Below, one piece after another: positions 43,945 through 52,588 of a DNA stretch of 64,000 nucleotides. How positions within the stretch are numbered: position 1 is the first letter of the stretch; each line of letters opens with the position of its first letter. The notes under the pieces were generated by a model. It was given only the letters and a program-made list of their open reading frames with translations, was not told the DNA's origin and made no database searches. A program made the translations under genes and the position numbers. The stretch lies in contig JABABK010000001.1 in NCBI GenBank assembly GCA_014238285.1, positions 62,001-126,000 of the forward strand, written 5' to 3'. This DNA is from Hellea sp. (GTDB taxonomy: Bacteria > Pseudomonadota > Alphaproteobacteria > Caulobacterales > Maricaulaceae).

Positions 43945-44667
43945 TTATTCAAAACCCAGACATCCGCCATAGCCCCCGATTTTGACATCGTATGCCCGAG
44001 TTTTAAGGGTTCTAGCGCGTTTGCTCACATAAGCGCCGGGCGGATCAAGCCGCCATTTATTCGGACTTGGCAAAACGGCCGCTAATAAAGCCGCTTCTTT
44101 TGCCGTGAGTTTTTTGGCGGATTTCCCAAACCGGGTCTGCGCCGCCGCCTCCGCCCCAAAAATGCCGTCGCCCCATTCGGCCACATTTAGATAGACTTCC
44201 ATGATGCGGCGTTTGCTCCAGAACGCGTCAATAAAGAGCGACATCCAAGTTTCCGGCAGCTTTCGGATCCAGCCTCCTCCATTCCACAAAAATACATTTT
44301 TGGCTGTCTGCTGAGTGATCGTAGAGCCGCCGCGCTGACGCCCGGTCTTTTCACGTTCTTCCAGAACTTTTTCCACCGCTTCCCAGTCTACGCCGTGATG
44401 CTCGCAAAACCGGCTATCCTCAGCGCCCATGACTGCATAGGCCAGAAAGGGCGACATATCTTCAAGCCGTGTCCAGTCTTTTTGAATGCTCTGTCCCGAG
44501 AGGCTGCGCTGGATCATTAAAAGCGTACCGGGGACCGGGACAAATCTAAGCGCCAAGGCGTAAATATGGATCAGAAGAACAAGACCTAAACCGATCTTTA
44601 AAAGCCGAATTAGATGTCTACGAATATTTATGGGTTTTGTCAGAGCCATAAGGGGCCATACAATCAT
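43945..44667 (-). CDS. mtgA: Monofunctional biosynthetic peptidoglycan transglycosylase
   Basis: 240 residues. A single N-terminal helix (LLKIGLGLVLLIHIYALAL) anchors a GT51 domain. The catalytic Glu is E83 in YAVMGAEDSRFCEHHGVDW; further motifs are RGGSTITQQTAKNVFLW, RRIMEVYLNVAEWGDGIFGA and KEAALLAAVLPSPNKW. It polymerises lipid II glycan chains without crosslinking. It lies 40 bp upstream of trpF on the same strand. A short direct repeat and a long GC hairpin lie upstream. Confidence 0.96.
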   Translation of the reverse strand: MIVWPLMALTKPINIRRHLIRLLKIGLGLVLLIHIYALALRFVPVPGTLLMIQRSLSGQSIQKDWTRLEDMSPFLAYAVMGAEDSRFCEHHGVDWEAVEKVLEEREKTGRQRGGSTITQQTAKNVFLWNGGGWIRKLPETWMSLFIDAFWSKRRIMEVYLNVAEWGDGIFGAEAAAQTRFGKSAKKLTAKEAALLAAVLPSPNKWRLDPPGAYVSKRARTLKTRAYDVKIGGYGGCLGFE

Positions 44668-44749
44668 ATGACTTGGATAAACAAGAGCTCTTTGATTCTT
44701 AATTAAGTCTCTGGATGATGTCTCTTAATTATGTCTGTGGGAAAAGATT

Positions 44750-44787
44750 GCGGCGCCGTGCGAGGGAGGGGGGTTACACGGCGCCGC
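44750..44787 (-). terminator. Strong hairpin after the hsp20 gene
   Basis: GCGGCGCCGTG and CACGGCGCCGC form an 11-bp perfect stem around a 16-nt loop. On the minus strand it is followed by AATCTTTTCC, a modest T tract. It lies 54 bp downstream of the small heat-shock gene and ~80 bp upstream of mtgA, so it probably insulates them. Confidence 0.65.
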
Positions 44788-44841
44788 TGTCAAAGCGGAT
44801 GGTCCCAGGGGAGGGGACGTTATCTACGCTCTAGACTCTAT

Positions 44842-45348
44842 TTAGGCAGCTTTTGGCTTTCTGGAAGGTTTCTGTTGGATTAAATTTCTGTTACTTTCCC
44901 TACCAATTTGAGTGCCAATTTGTATTTTGCGAGGTTTTAAGGCCTCCGGCAATTCACGTTTCAGTGATATGATCAAAAGACCGTGCTGAATATCTGCGCC
45001 GGTGACATAAACATGGTCTGCCAGCTGGAAACGGCGCGCAAAGCCGCGCTCGGCAATGCCGCGGTGCAAATAGGTCGTTGGGCTCTCGTCAATATCATTA
45101 TCGGCCTGTTTGTCTTTACGGCCCGTGACCGTCAAAACGTTTTGATGGCTTTCAATTTCAAGCTCATCATCCGCAAATCCAGCGACAGCTAGCTCTATTC
45201 TGTAATTATCGTCGTCGATCTGCGCCACATTATAGGGCGGATAGGTGTTAGCGCTATCGACTTGCTGGCTCGCAGCGTCGATCAAATTGGCCATACGGTC
45301 AAAGCCCACGAAAGAGCGGTATAGGGGGGAAAAATCATAAGTTCGCAT
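44842..45348 (-). CDS. Small heat-shock protein (Hsp20/alpha-crystallin, IbpA-like)
   Basis: 168 residues from the ATG at 45348, preceded by AAAGGATG; an upstream in-frame start (45477) would encode the leader and disagrees with family N-termini. The N-terminus MRTYDFSPLYRSFVGFDRMA is characteristic of rhizobial/IbpA-type proteins. The alpha-crystallin domain covers about 45-140 (NYRIELAVAGFADDELEIES to GLLIISLKRELPE). A conserved IQIGTQ-like C-terminal I-x-I motif follows. It binds unfolding proteins in the cytoplasm. Regulation: a possible RpoH promoter and thermosensor leader. Confidence 0.93.
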   Translation of the reverse strand: MRTYDFSPLYRSFVGFDRMANLIDAASQQVDSANTYPPYNVAQIDDDNYRIELAVAGFADDELEIESHQNVLTVTGRKDKQADNDIDESPTTYLHRGIAERGFARRFQLADHVYVTGADIQHGLLIISLKRELPEALKPRKIQIGTQIGRESNRNLIQQKPSRKPKAA

Positions 45349-45440
45349 TAGTACATCCTTTAAAAGCAATGTTGTTTCTATGTATTTATGGACCCTCACC
45401 ATGAGCGGCCCGGTTAGTCCAAAGACCCAAATGGCGTCTC
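45349..45440 (-). promoter_or_regulatory. Candidate ROSE-type RNA thermometer in hsp20 leader
   Basis: The leader before the ATG at 45348 ends with TTGCTTTTAAAGGATG, in which a UUGCUUUU stretch can pair with the AAAGGA ribosome binding site, as in ROSE elements of rhizobial small heat-shock genes. An upstream GGGCCGCTCATGGTGAGGGTC can form additional stems. The fold was judged by eye only. Confidence 0.4.
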
Positions 45441-45449
45441 CGGTAATAA

Positions 45450-45478
45450 CAGGTAGGAAGTCTATTTTGGGATTCAAG
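45450..45478 (-). promoter_or_regulatory. Candidate RpoH (sigma-32) promoter of the hsp20 gene
   Basis: CTTG (45475-45478) and CTACCTG (45450-45456) are separated by 18 nt. The -35 fits the alphaproteobacterial RpoH consensus CTTG; the -10 fits CYTATNT only partly. It lies ~100 bp upstream of the hsp20 ATG, giving a leader length suited to a thermometer. Confidence 0.35.
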
Positions 45479-45583
45479 AGCTGCGAATGCTCAGCAATAT
45501 TAAAGGATTGTTAACTGAGAAATTCGACACTTGTTTGATACGCCGTGCAAACCTTACAATGCACCGTCTGACCGGAGTACCCT

Positions 45584-46201
45584 ATGAGACATATTCAAAA
45601 AGCAGCCCTTTCCGTTATTGTTTTAGCGATGCTCGCAGGCTGCGCCACCACTCAAAACAATCCGACGACCCAGGCGAATATTCAAAAAGGCCACGCGCAA
45701 TCTGTTGAAAATGGCGGCGATGGTTACTCCGAAAATGAACTAACGAGCGCTATTTCCACCCATTTAGGCGTGACCGCAGAATCCGCCGCGACAACCATTG
45801 AGCGCCTGTTTAAAGATCGTGGTCGTCCCGTTGCCTATATTACAGGCGAAGAGGCCAGCGGCGCTATCGGTGTCGGGTTACGTTACGGCAAAGGTACGCT
45901 TTGGATGAAATCCGGCGAGACCCGCAAGGTGTACTGGCAGGGCCCTACGGTCGGCTTTGATCTTGGCGCAGATGCCTCCAAAGTTTTCACGCTGGTTTAT
46001 GATCTGGAAAATCCCGATTTTATCTATCGCCGCTATCCCGGCGTTGATGGCAGTGCTTATCTGGTCGCGGGTATGGCGGTGAATTATCAGCGCGCCAATG
46101 GCGTAACACTAGCCCCGATCCGCACAGGTGTTGGCCTGCGCCTTGGCGCAAAAGTCGGCTATACCAGCTATACGACCAAGCGGAATTATTTGCCGTTTTA
46201 G
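45584..46201 (+). CDS. DUF1134 (EipA-type) lipoprotein
   Basis: 205 residues; CGGAGT precedes the ATG. A lipoprotein signal is clear (SVIVLAMLAGCATTQNN). The DUF1134 domain covers about 55-200: HLGVTAESAATTIERLFKDR, YITGEEASGAIGVGLRYGKG, and YWQGPTVGFDLGADASKVFT. In Brucella and Caulobacter, EipA-type proteins are periplasmic and needed for envelope integrity and virulence. Those homologues are usually exported with a plain signal peptide; the lipobox here suggests membrane anchoring. It is divergent from the hsp20 gene. Confidence 0.9.
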   Translation: MRHIQKAALSVIVLAMLAGCATTQNNPTTQANIQKGHAQSVENGGDGYSENELTSAISTHLGVTAESAATTIERLFKDRGRPVAYITGEEASGAIGVGLRYGKGTLWMKSGETRKVYWQGPTVGFDLGADASKVFTLVYDLENPDFIYRRYPGVDGSAYLVAGMAVNYQRANGVTLAPIRTGVGLRLGAKVGYTSYTTKRNYLPF

Positions 46202-46244
46202 GGAAGTTGGTTTTGTCCCAGTTTAATAAAAAACCGGAATAAAA

Positions 46245-46267
46245 TTAAAGCCCCATAAGGGCTTTAA
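46245..46267. terminator. Bidirectional terminator
   Basis: TTAAAGCCC-CATAA-GGGCTTTAA, perfect 9-bp arms, with A-rich left and T-containing right flanks. It is located exactly between the convergent DUF1134 and autotransporter genes, and can stop transcription from both sides. Confidence 0.75.
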
Positions 46268-46291
46268 ATCGAGTTTATAGTTTTAATTCTG

Positions 46292-49200
46292 CTATTTACG
46301 GGCGCCGCGATAGCGGAACTGGACTTTGCCTGTGGCTTCGTCGCCGCCCATGCCAGCAGATGCCCCGAATGACCAATTATCATTGCCGCGGATCGCAAGC
46401 GTTGCGCCAAAGCCGATCTCATCACCGTAGGCGGCAAACCCGCCTGAAGCTGCCCAAGCATCATCCGAGGCTAGGTACATATCGGGCAGAGCGGCGATGG
46501 CAGCCATGCCTTCTTCAATATCGGAAATCCGAGATGAATTGCCGGCAATCGCCGTGGCGTTGGCATCAATTCGCGCAAAGGCTTGATCGATTTTGATCGA
46601 GTTACGCGCGATCTCCTGCGTGTTGACATTAATGGCGTCAGCATCAACGCCGACGGCTTTCATGGTTTCTCGAAGGACACTGTCTCTAGCGTAACGGTTA
46701 GCCGGAATTGAACGATTTGTGTCGGCCTGGACTTCTTGCAAGTTCGTCCCGACAAGTTCTTCCGAGACTTCTGTTGGCTCGGCTGCCCCCTGAACATCGC
46801 CTTGGATCTTACCAGAACTACCTTGTCCGGTATCTTCGGTCGCATCAGTCGTTTCAACTTGGGCATCAGAAATAACCGGCGTTGCACTGTTATTTGCGAC
46901 CGGTACTGGATCCTCAGATGTTGCCAGATTTCCGCTACCATCAGATGTCACATAATAGACTGCGCCCGTTTGCCGATCTTTGGACAATGTCGAGGTTATC
47001 CCCGGCATGACATAAGTCGTGCTGCCCATGCCAAACACCATCTGATTGGCAAGTGACGTCGTTGCGCCAACGCCGAAGGCTGAAGAGTTAGAATGGGACG
47101 CACCTACTCTGGCGTTTCTGCCGACTGCTAGCGAGTTCGTGGCATTAGCCTGTGAACCCAAACCGACAGCGATAGATCGCAACCCCGTTGCCTTAGCCGT
47201 TGCGCCCACAGCTAGGCTGAGGCGCCCGGAGGCCTCGGAGCGTGCCCCGATGGCGGTCGAGCCAATACCCGTGGCTCTGGCCGCTGCGCCCATTGCCATC
47301 GTGCCTTCCTGCGTGGCCTGGGTGCATTCGGTTGCCACATCAATCCCGCCGCTCCCGTCAAGGTCGGAGCACCCGCCAATGGCTGTGGCGTTATTACCAG
47401 TGACCGCCGTGCCCACGCCAATGGCGACGCCGTTATTGGCGCTCACCGATGAGCTTGCCCCGATGACGATGTTGTCATTGCCAGTGGCGGAGCCGCCGGA
47501 CGTGCTATTGCCGCCAGCGACAAAGTTACCAGTGCCTTCAACCGTAGCATTATGTCCGGTAACCACGTTCCAGCCAGAACCCGCGCCGTTGACTGTATTG
47601 TTATCGCCAAGGATTTTGACATGAGAGCCTGCGACGCCAATCGAGTTGATATTATTATCAGATCCCAGAACATGCATGGCGGTCATATTATCACCGCCGC
47701 CGCCACCTGCCACGCAGGTTACGCCTACGCCTGGATCGCTATCCTGACATAGATCATTACCCGCGCCCATAATGACAGAATCCATCACAAAATTACCGAC
47801 CGCGTTGTTTTGTCCGCTGACAGTATTTCCATTATTGACCACGCCGAGACTATTGCCCGTGCCAGAGACCGCATTGCTTTCGCTGGAGCTGTCTATGCTG
47901 TTACCAGTGCCGCTCACGGAATTGTAGCGGTTGGTATTCCCGAGCGTGTTGCCTTTGCCGCTCACGATATTGTGTGAATTGTAAGTGCCTAAAACATTGC
48001 TATTGCCGCCAAGAATGTTGTTGGTACCGCGAGTCCCCATTAGGTTTAGAGCGCCGCTAATGGCGTTATTTTGACTATAGGTGTCGATCGTATTGTTGTT
48101 GCCGCTGACACTATTTCCGGTGCCCACATTGCCAAGCAAATTGCTGATCCCGCCGACCATATTGCTGCTGGCGCCGCTACTAATAATATTGGAATAGCCG
48201 CTGATATTATTACCTGAACTGGCAGCGCCTATAGTGTTTCCACTGCCGCTGACGGTGTTCATATTGCTGGAATTTCCGACTGTGTTGCCCTTGCCGCTAA
48301 CATTATTGTCAGAACTTTCCTGGCCCAGCGTATTATATCGCCCGCCAATAATATTAGCGTCGCCTGTATTTCCGGAAACTGTGAACACATCATCTGCGGT
48401 GCCGAGAATTGTATCGGTACCAGCCGCGCGGGTTGCGCCGAGCGCATTGCCGACACCGCTGATGTTATTGGCGCGAGCATTGTTATTGCCGCCCGCAACT
48501 CCGTCACCATTGCCGATGAAATTGTAGGACCCGCTAACCGTATTATCAGTTGTTTTATCGCCGAGCGTATTTTCTCGTCCGCTAATGGTATTAACAAATG
48601 AACTTGATCCGAGATCGTTAGAAAAGCCGCTCACTATGTTCGCGAGACTGAAATCTCCGACCGTATTGAAATATCCATTGACCACATTCATGTGGTTGGT
48701 GTTTCCAAGGGTGTTATCCCGCCCGCCAACGGTGTTGTGTTGGTTGCTATTGCCCAGTGTATTATCTTTGCCGCTGACAGAGTTATAATGAGTTAGATCG
48801 CCTAGCGTGTTATAGGCGCCGCTGATTGCATTGGCGCTATTGGTCGTCCCGATGGTATTGCCAAGGCCGCTAACCGTGTTCAGAAAACTATCATTGCCAA
48901 GCGTGTTATCCTGTCCGCTGACAATATTGACGGAAGCATTGGATCCAAGTGTATTATATCGACCGCCAATGATATTGGCATCGCCGGTAAAACCGGACGC
49001 CGTAAATACGTCATCCTCCGTGCCCAATCTTGTATCGGTACCCGCCGCGCGTGTCGCGCCCAATGCATTGCCGACACCGCTCATCATATTGGCACGCGCA
49101 TTATTATTGCCGCCCGCCATTCCCTCCGCGTTGCCGATGAAATTATAGGACCCGCCGACAGAATTATCGGTCGCCCAATTGCCAAGGGTGTTCGCTTTCC

Positions 49201-52030
49201 CGCTCACTGTATTGTACAGATTTGTATGGCCTAAACTGTTAAATCCACCGCTAACATGATTAGAAAGAGCCGCTTGGCCGATCGTGTTGGATTGACCGCT
49301 GACTGCATTATCGCGGCTCAGTTGGCCCGATGATGCGCTGTTAAGGGTGTTGTTTTGTCCGCTGATCTGGTTGCCAAGAGCGCTAGAACCCAGAGTATTA
49401 TTATACCCGCTAATTGCATTATATTGATTGCTGCTTCCAAGAACATTCTGTCCGCCGCTAATAGCATTATCAGTATTGGTGTCGCCCATCACATTGTAAT
49501 AACCTGAAACTGCATTACGCTCATTATCGGAGCCTAATATCATATATTCACCGGTCACTAAATTATGATCATTATTCACGCCAGATGAAGCAAACCCCTG
49601 TAATGAATTGGCGTGGCCACCGATAATATTATTATCGCTGTTCGCGCCCAGACCATTGCTGTCGCCGCTGACGGCATTGCCATTGTTATTTGAGCCAAGG
49701 GAGTTGTCGTCACCGCTTAAAAGATTGTTCGAGGCATTAGCACCAATGGCATTGCCATAGCCACTGACGGCGTTTGCGTTGCTGCCACTTCCAAGCGTGT
49801 TGTTTTGCCCGTTGACGGCATTATCCGAACTTGTACTGGCCAGTGTATTATACCGCCCGCTAACGATATTGGCGTCGCCGGCATTGCCGGACGCGGTGAA
49901 CACGTCATCCCCTGTTCCGAGTATTGTATCGACGCCTGCCGCCCGGGTCGCGCCGATGGCATTGCCGACACCGCTGATATTATTCCCGCGGGCATTATTA
50001 TTGCCGCCGACCACACCATCGCCATTGCCGATGAAATTAACTCGGCCACTGACGGCGTTAACAGAGGTATCATTCCCAAGATTGTTTAACTTACCGCTGA
50101 CACTATTATATTGATTAGTATTTCCCATTGTATTTTCGCCGCCACTGACATCGTTTGAACGCGCATCATTTCCCATGGTGTTGAGAACGCCGCTGACGTC
50201 ATTGCCAAGGCCAAGTTCGCCCATCGTGTTCACATAGCCGCTGACTTGGTTTCGGGAACTGTTAATCCCCAATGTATGGGATTGGCCGCTCAGAGCATTC
50301 AAAACATTACCGTCTCCGGATGAGTGGCCTAATCCGCTAACAGCATTGTATGAGTTGTTCGCGCCCATTGTGTGCCTGCTGCCACTAACAAGATTATCCC
50401 TGTTTGTACTTCCCAGCGTGTTTCCATAACCGCTAATGGCGTTGTGTGCATTATAATCGCCAAGACTATTGTTCCAACCGCTGACGGTGTTGTGGAAACT
50501 ATAATCGTCAAGACTATTGCCCTCGCCGCTAACAGCATTGTTCGACACCTCGTCGCCTAATGTATGAAATTGACCAGAGATGATATTGTTCTCGCCGGCA
50601 TTTCCGGAGGCTGTGATGACATCATCCGCAGTCCCTAGATAGCCATCTACGCCCGCCGCGCGGCTTGCGCCTATGGCATTATATTGTCCGCCGATTATAT
50701 TGCCCGACGCATCATCATTGTCAGAAACACCATTATTCGCGCCAGCTCCAATGAAATTATTTCTGCCGCTGACGGCGTTATTTCCACTAGAACTGCCGAG
50801 TGTGTTACTAAGACCACTAACCGCATTGTAATCGCTTCCAAGCAATGTGTTATATCGACCGGCGACGGTGTTGTCTGTGCCTGTCACATTATTATAAGTT
50901 CCGCCAACGGTGTTGGCCATGGAACTCGCTCCCAGTGTGTTAAATCTACCGCTGACGCCGTTGTGAGTGCCATAATTTCCTATAGAGTTGCCGCCGCCGC
51001 TGACAGCATTCTGGTAGGTGGCCGTGCCCAGTGTATTATTACCGCCATTAACGACATTCTGGTTTGCATTTGCCCCGAGCGTATTTTTATAACCGCTCAC
51101 ATCGTTGTAATCACTATCGCTCCCGAGCGCGATATAATAACCGCTGATATGATTATGGGAACTGTCCTGTGCCAAAGAGTTGAAACCGCCACTGACGGCA
51201 TTTTGATGACTGTCCGCACCCAGACTGTTATTATTGCCGCTGATGATGTTTTGTGATGAATTTAATCCGAGCGAGTTGGTGTCGCCGCTGACATTATTTT
51301 TATTACTGTTTTCCCCCAATGAATTACTGCCACCACTTACAGCGTTTTGATCGGCGTTTAAGCCGATCGTGTTATACGTGCCGCTGACTATATTCTCGTC
51401 ACTGTTGTTTCCTAGTGTGTTGCTAAGGCCGCTGACCGCATTTTGGTCGCTGAAAGCCCCGAGTGTGTTGCTATAGCCGCTGATCGCGTTTCGGTTGCTG
51501 GCATTTCCGAGCGTGTTGTCCCTGCCGCTGACCGCGTTACCCTTATTGTCTACCCCAAGACTATTTAACAGGCCACTGACCGCGTTATAGTTGCTGAAAT
51601 TCCCGAGTGTGTTGAGCCTGCCGCTGACTGCGTTTTGGTAACTGTTATTCCCGAGTGTGTTGCTAAGGCCGCTGACCGCGTTTTGGTAGGTGTAATTCCC
51701 GAGTGTGTTGCTGTTGCCGCTGACCGCATTGTCGTGGTTGTAATCGCCAAGCGTGTTATTAGCGCCGCTGAGGGCGTTGTTGTCACTGTAAGATCCCATA
51801 CAATGGGCTGTACCGCTGACATCATTTCCGTTGCGGCCATTCGCCGGTGCCGCCGTAATCACATCTGCGATCAAGCAGTCCGCATTGACCGTTCCGTCAT
51901 AGGCGTCCGTGTCATTATTTTGGGCTGCGGCAGGTGCGGCGAGTGCCAAAGTGATAACGGTCGATGAAGTGAGAGCTAAAAGCCATGTCTTGAGGCGCTT
52001 TGATGGCAGGTTTTGAATATTATGTGACAT
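46292..52030 (-). CDS. Giant trimeric autotransporter adhesin (YadA-like, type Vc)
   Basis: 1,912 residues from the ATG at 52030 (AAGGAGA upstream). Extended signal peptide with basic N-region (KRLKTWLLALTSSTVITLAL, cleavage near AAA-QN). Residues ~45-1500 are dozens of 16-residue repeats of the form N-x-VSG-x-x-NTLGN-x-S-x-x, a left-handed beta-roll head. Four longer blocks (GATRAAG-x-D-x-x-LGT-x-DDVFTASG) interrupt it. Near residues 1500-1720 a YadA-type head follows (AVGATAKATG, AVGLGSQANATNSLAVGRNA). A coiled-coil stalk and a 60-70-residue membrane anchor (SRISDIEEGMAAIAALPDMY to VQFRYRGARK) end the protein. It is secreted through the anchor and probably mediates attachment or aggregation. 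Confidence 0.93.
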   Translation of the reverse strand: MSHNIQNLPSKRLKTWLLALTSSTVITLALAAPAAAQNNDTDAYDGTVNADCLIADVITAAPANGRNGNDVSGTAHCMGSYSDNNALSGANNTLGDYNHDNAVSGNSNTLGNYTYQNAVSGLSNTLGNNSYQNAVSGRLNTLGNFSNYNAVSGLLNSLGVDNKGNAVSGRDNTLGNASNRNAISGYSNTLGAFSDQNAVSGLSNTLGNNSDENIVSGTYNTIGLNADQNAVSGGSNSLGENSNKNNVSGDTNSLGLNSSQNIISGNNNSLGADSHQNAVSGGFNSLAQDSSHNHISGYYIALGSDSDYNDVSGYKNTLGANANQNVVNGGNNTLGTATYQNAVSGGGNSIGNYGTHNGVSGRFNTLGASSMANTVGGTYNNVTGTDNTVAGRYNTLLGSDYNAVSGLSNTLGSSSGNNAVSGRNNFIGAGANNGVSDNDDASGNIIGGQYNAIGASRAAGVDGYLGTADDVITASGNAGENNIISGQFHTLGDEVSNNAVSGEGNSLDDYSFHNTVSGWNNSLGDYNAHNAISGYGNTLGSTNRDNLVSGSRHTMGANNSYNAVSGLGHSSGDGNVLNALSGQSHTLGINSSRNQVSGYVNTMGELGLGNDVSGVLNTMGNDARSNDVSGGENTMGNTNQYNSVSGKLNNLGNDTSVNAVSGRVNFIGNGDGVVGGNNNARGNNISGVGNAIGATRAAGVDTILGTGDDVFTASGNAGDANIVSGRYNTLASTSSDNAVNGQNNTLGSGSNANAVSGYGNAIGANASNNLLSGDDNSLGSNNNGNAVSGDSNGLGANSDNNIIGGHANSLQGFASSGVNNDHNLVTGEYMILGSDNERNAVSGYYNVMGDTNTDNAISGGQNVLGSSNQYNAISGYNNTLGSSALGNQISGQNNTLNSASSGQLSRDNAVSGQSNTIGQAALSNHVSGGFNSLGHTNLYNTVSGKANTLGNWATDNSVGGSYNFIGNAEGMAGGNNNARANMMSGVGNALGATRAAGTDTRLGTEDDVFTASGFTGDANIIGGRYNTLGSNASVNIVSGQDNTLGNDSFLNTVSGLGNTIGTTNSANAISGAYNTLGDLTHYNSVSGKDNTLGNSNQHNTVGGRDNTLGNTNHMNVVNGYFNTVGDFSLANIVSGFSNDLGSSSFVNTISGRENTLGDKTTDNTVSGSYNFIGNGDGVAGGNNNARANNISGVGNALGATRAAGTDTILGTADDVFTVSGNTGDANIIGGRYNTLGQESSDNNVSGKGNTVGNSSNMNTVSGSGNTIGAASSGNNISGYSNIISSGASSNMVGGISNLLGNVGTGNSVSGNNNTIDTYSQNNAISGALNLMGTRGTNNILGGNSNVLGTYNSHNIVSGKGNTLGNTNRYNSVSGTGNSIDSSSESNAVSGTGNSLGVVNNGNTVSGQNNAVGNFVMDSVIMGAGNDLCQDSDPGVGVTCVAGGGGGDNMTAMHVLGSDNNINSIGVAGSHVKILGDNNTVNGAGSGWNVVTGHNATVEGTGNFVAGGNSTSGGSATGNDNIVIGASSSVSANNGVAIGVGTAVTGNNATAIGGCSDLDGSGGIDVATECTQATQEGTMAMGAAARATGIGSTAIGARSEASGRLSLAVGATAKATGLRSIAVGLGSQANATNSLAVGRNARVGASHSNSSAFGVGATTSLANQMVFGMGSTTYVMPGITSTLSKDRQTGAVYYVTSDGSGNLATSEDPVPVANNSATPVISDAQVETTDATEDTGQGSSGKIQGDVQGAAEPTEVSEELVGTNLQEVQADTNRSIPANRYARDSVLRETMKAVGVDADAINVNTQEIARNSIKIDQAFARIDANATAIAGNSSRISDIEEGMAAIAALPDMYLASDDAWAASGGFAAYGDEIGFGATLAIRGNDNWSFGASAGMGGDEATGKVQFRYRGARK

Positions 52031-52047
52031 TGATGTCTCCTTAAGAC

Positions 52048-52076
52048 AAAAAAGCCGCGAGTCCGGAGAGCGCGGC
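52048..52076 (-). terminator. Terminator-like hairpin in the autotransporter leader (possible attenuator)
   Basis: On the minus strand GCCGCG-N11-CGCGGC is followed directly by TTTTTT, then 17 nt to the autotransporter ATG with the AAGGAGA ribosome site between. It has all features of an intrinsic terminator but lies immediately upstream of the gene rather than behind one. Confidence 0.6.
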
Positions 52077-52120
52077 ATTGTGATAGGTTGTTGATGAGAA
52101 ATTCTGGTAGGTGTTTAGGT

Positions 52121-52155
52121 TTTTAACCGCCTGGTTAAAAGGATACCACATCCTT
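52121..52155. promoter_or_regulatory. Two adjacent short hairpins upstream of the autotransporter
   Basis: TTTTAACC-GCCT-GGTTAAAA (52121-52140) and, overlapping by two bases, AAGGAT-ACCAC-ATCCTT (52139-52155), plus GATAAG-N5-CTTATC at 52233-52249. They lie 90-220 bp upstream of the start codon and may be regulator sites or leader structure. Confidence 0.4.
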
Positions 52156-52351
52156 ATAAAAAGCTTCGCCTCTATGCGCGCTCCCCAATTTTGGCCTTAT
52201 GGCCGTCCCTCAGGAGGCGTTTATTTAAGTGAGATAAGTCAAGCTTATCCGCTCCCCCCCCGCTTCAATAGAAGTTATGACATTTAATTTGTCAATAGAG
52301 TTCTGCGCGGGGTTGAATGATCCGGCGGCGAGTATAGTTCGGCCATTAAAA

Positions 52352-52378
52352 AAGCCGCCCGATTGTAAAGGGCGGCTT
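52352..52378 (-). terminator. Terminator downstream of the relic
   Basis: AAGCCGCCC-N9-GGGCGGCTT with a run of Ts (TTTTTTAATGG) on the minus strand. A strong intrinsic terminator for minus-strand transcription entering from 52.5 kb. Confidence 0.7.
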
Positions 52379-52415
52379 GATAAACTTATAATGATTGCAA
52401 TTATTTGGTCCATAG

Positions 52416-52446
52416 AAAAACCGCCCCGATTAAGAGAGCGGTTTTT
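52416..52446. terminator. Bidirectional terminator directly after the autotransporter relic
   Basis: AAAAACCGC and GCGGTTTTT form a 9-bp stem; a T run is present on both strands. It lies 13 bp downstream of the relic's stop codon, where the parental gene's terminator is expected. Confidence 0.7.
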
Positions 52447-52458
52447 AATTTCTAAGAT

Positions 52459-52550
52459 TTACAGCGGTCTAAAATTCTCATATCTGATTTGAAGTTTGCC
52501 TGTGGCTTCGTCACCGCCCATGCCGACAGAGGCGCCGATGAGTCAATCAT
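52459..52550 (-). pseudogene. 3' relic of a second YadA-type autotransporter gene
   Basis: Reading the minus strand in frame gives IGASVGMGGDEATGKLQIRY, ENFRPL and stop, against FGASAGMGGDEATGKVQFRY, RGARK and stop at the end of the intact autotransporter. The DNA is near-identical around TGCCTGTGGCTTCGTC and CCGCCCATGCC. The codon aligned to Trp of the intact copy (NDNWSF) reads TGA, with one codon missing. Only the extreme C-terminus of the anchor remains, followed by its own terminator. The rest of 52080-52588 is non-coding, with terminators and short palindromes. Confidence 0.85.
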
Positions 52551-52588
52551 TTAAGCGCTATTTTTATATAGCGGGATAAGCCTTACGC

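Noticed and set aside
47046-51256. Long open frames antisense to the autotransporter (for example 47046-47624 and 50684-51256)
   Set aside because: They arise from the repetitive codon composition of the autotransporter; their products show no signal, domain or ribosome site.
46400-51800. Periodic ~48-nt repeats resembling a CRISPR array
   Set aside because: The period is in frame with a single protein and repeats vary in sequence; no constant repeat with unique spacers and no cas genes were seen.
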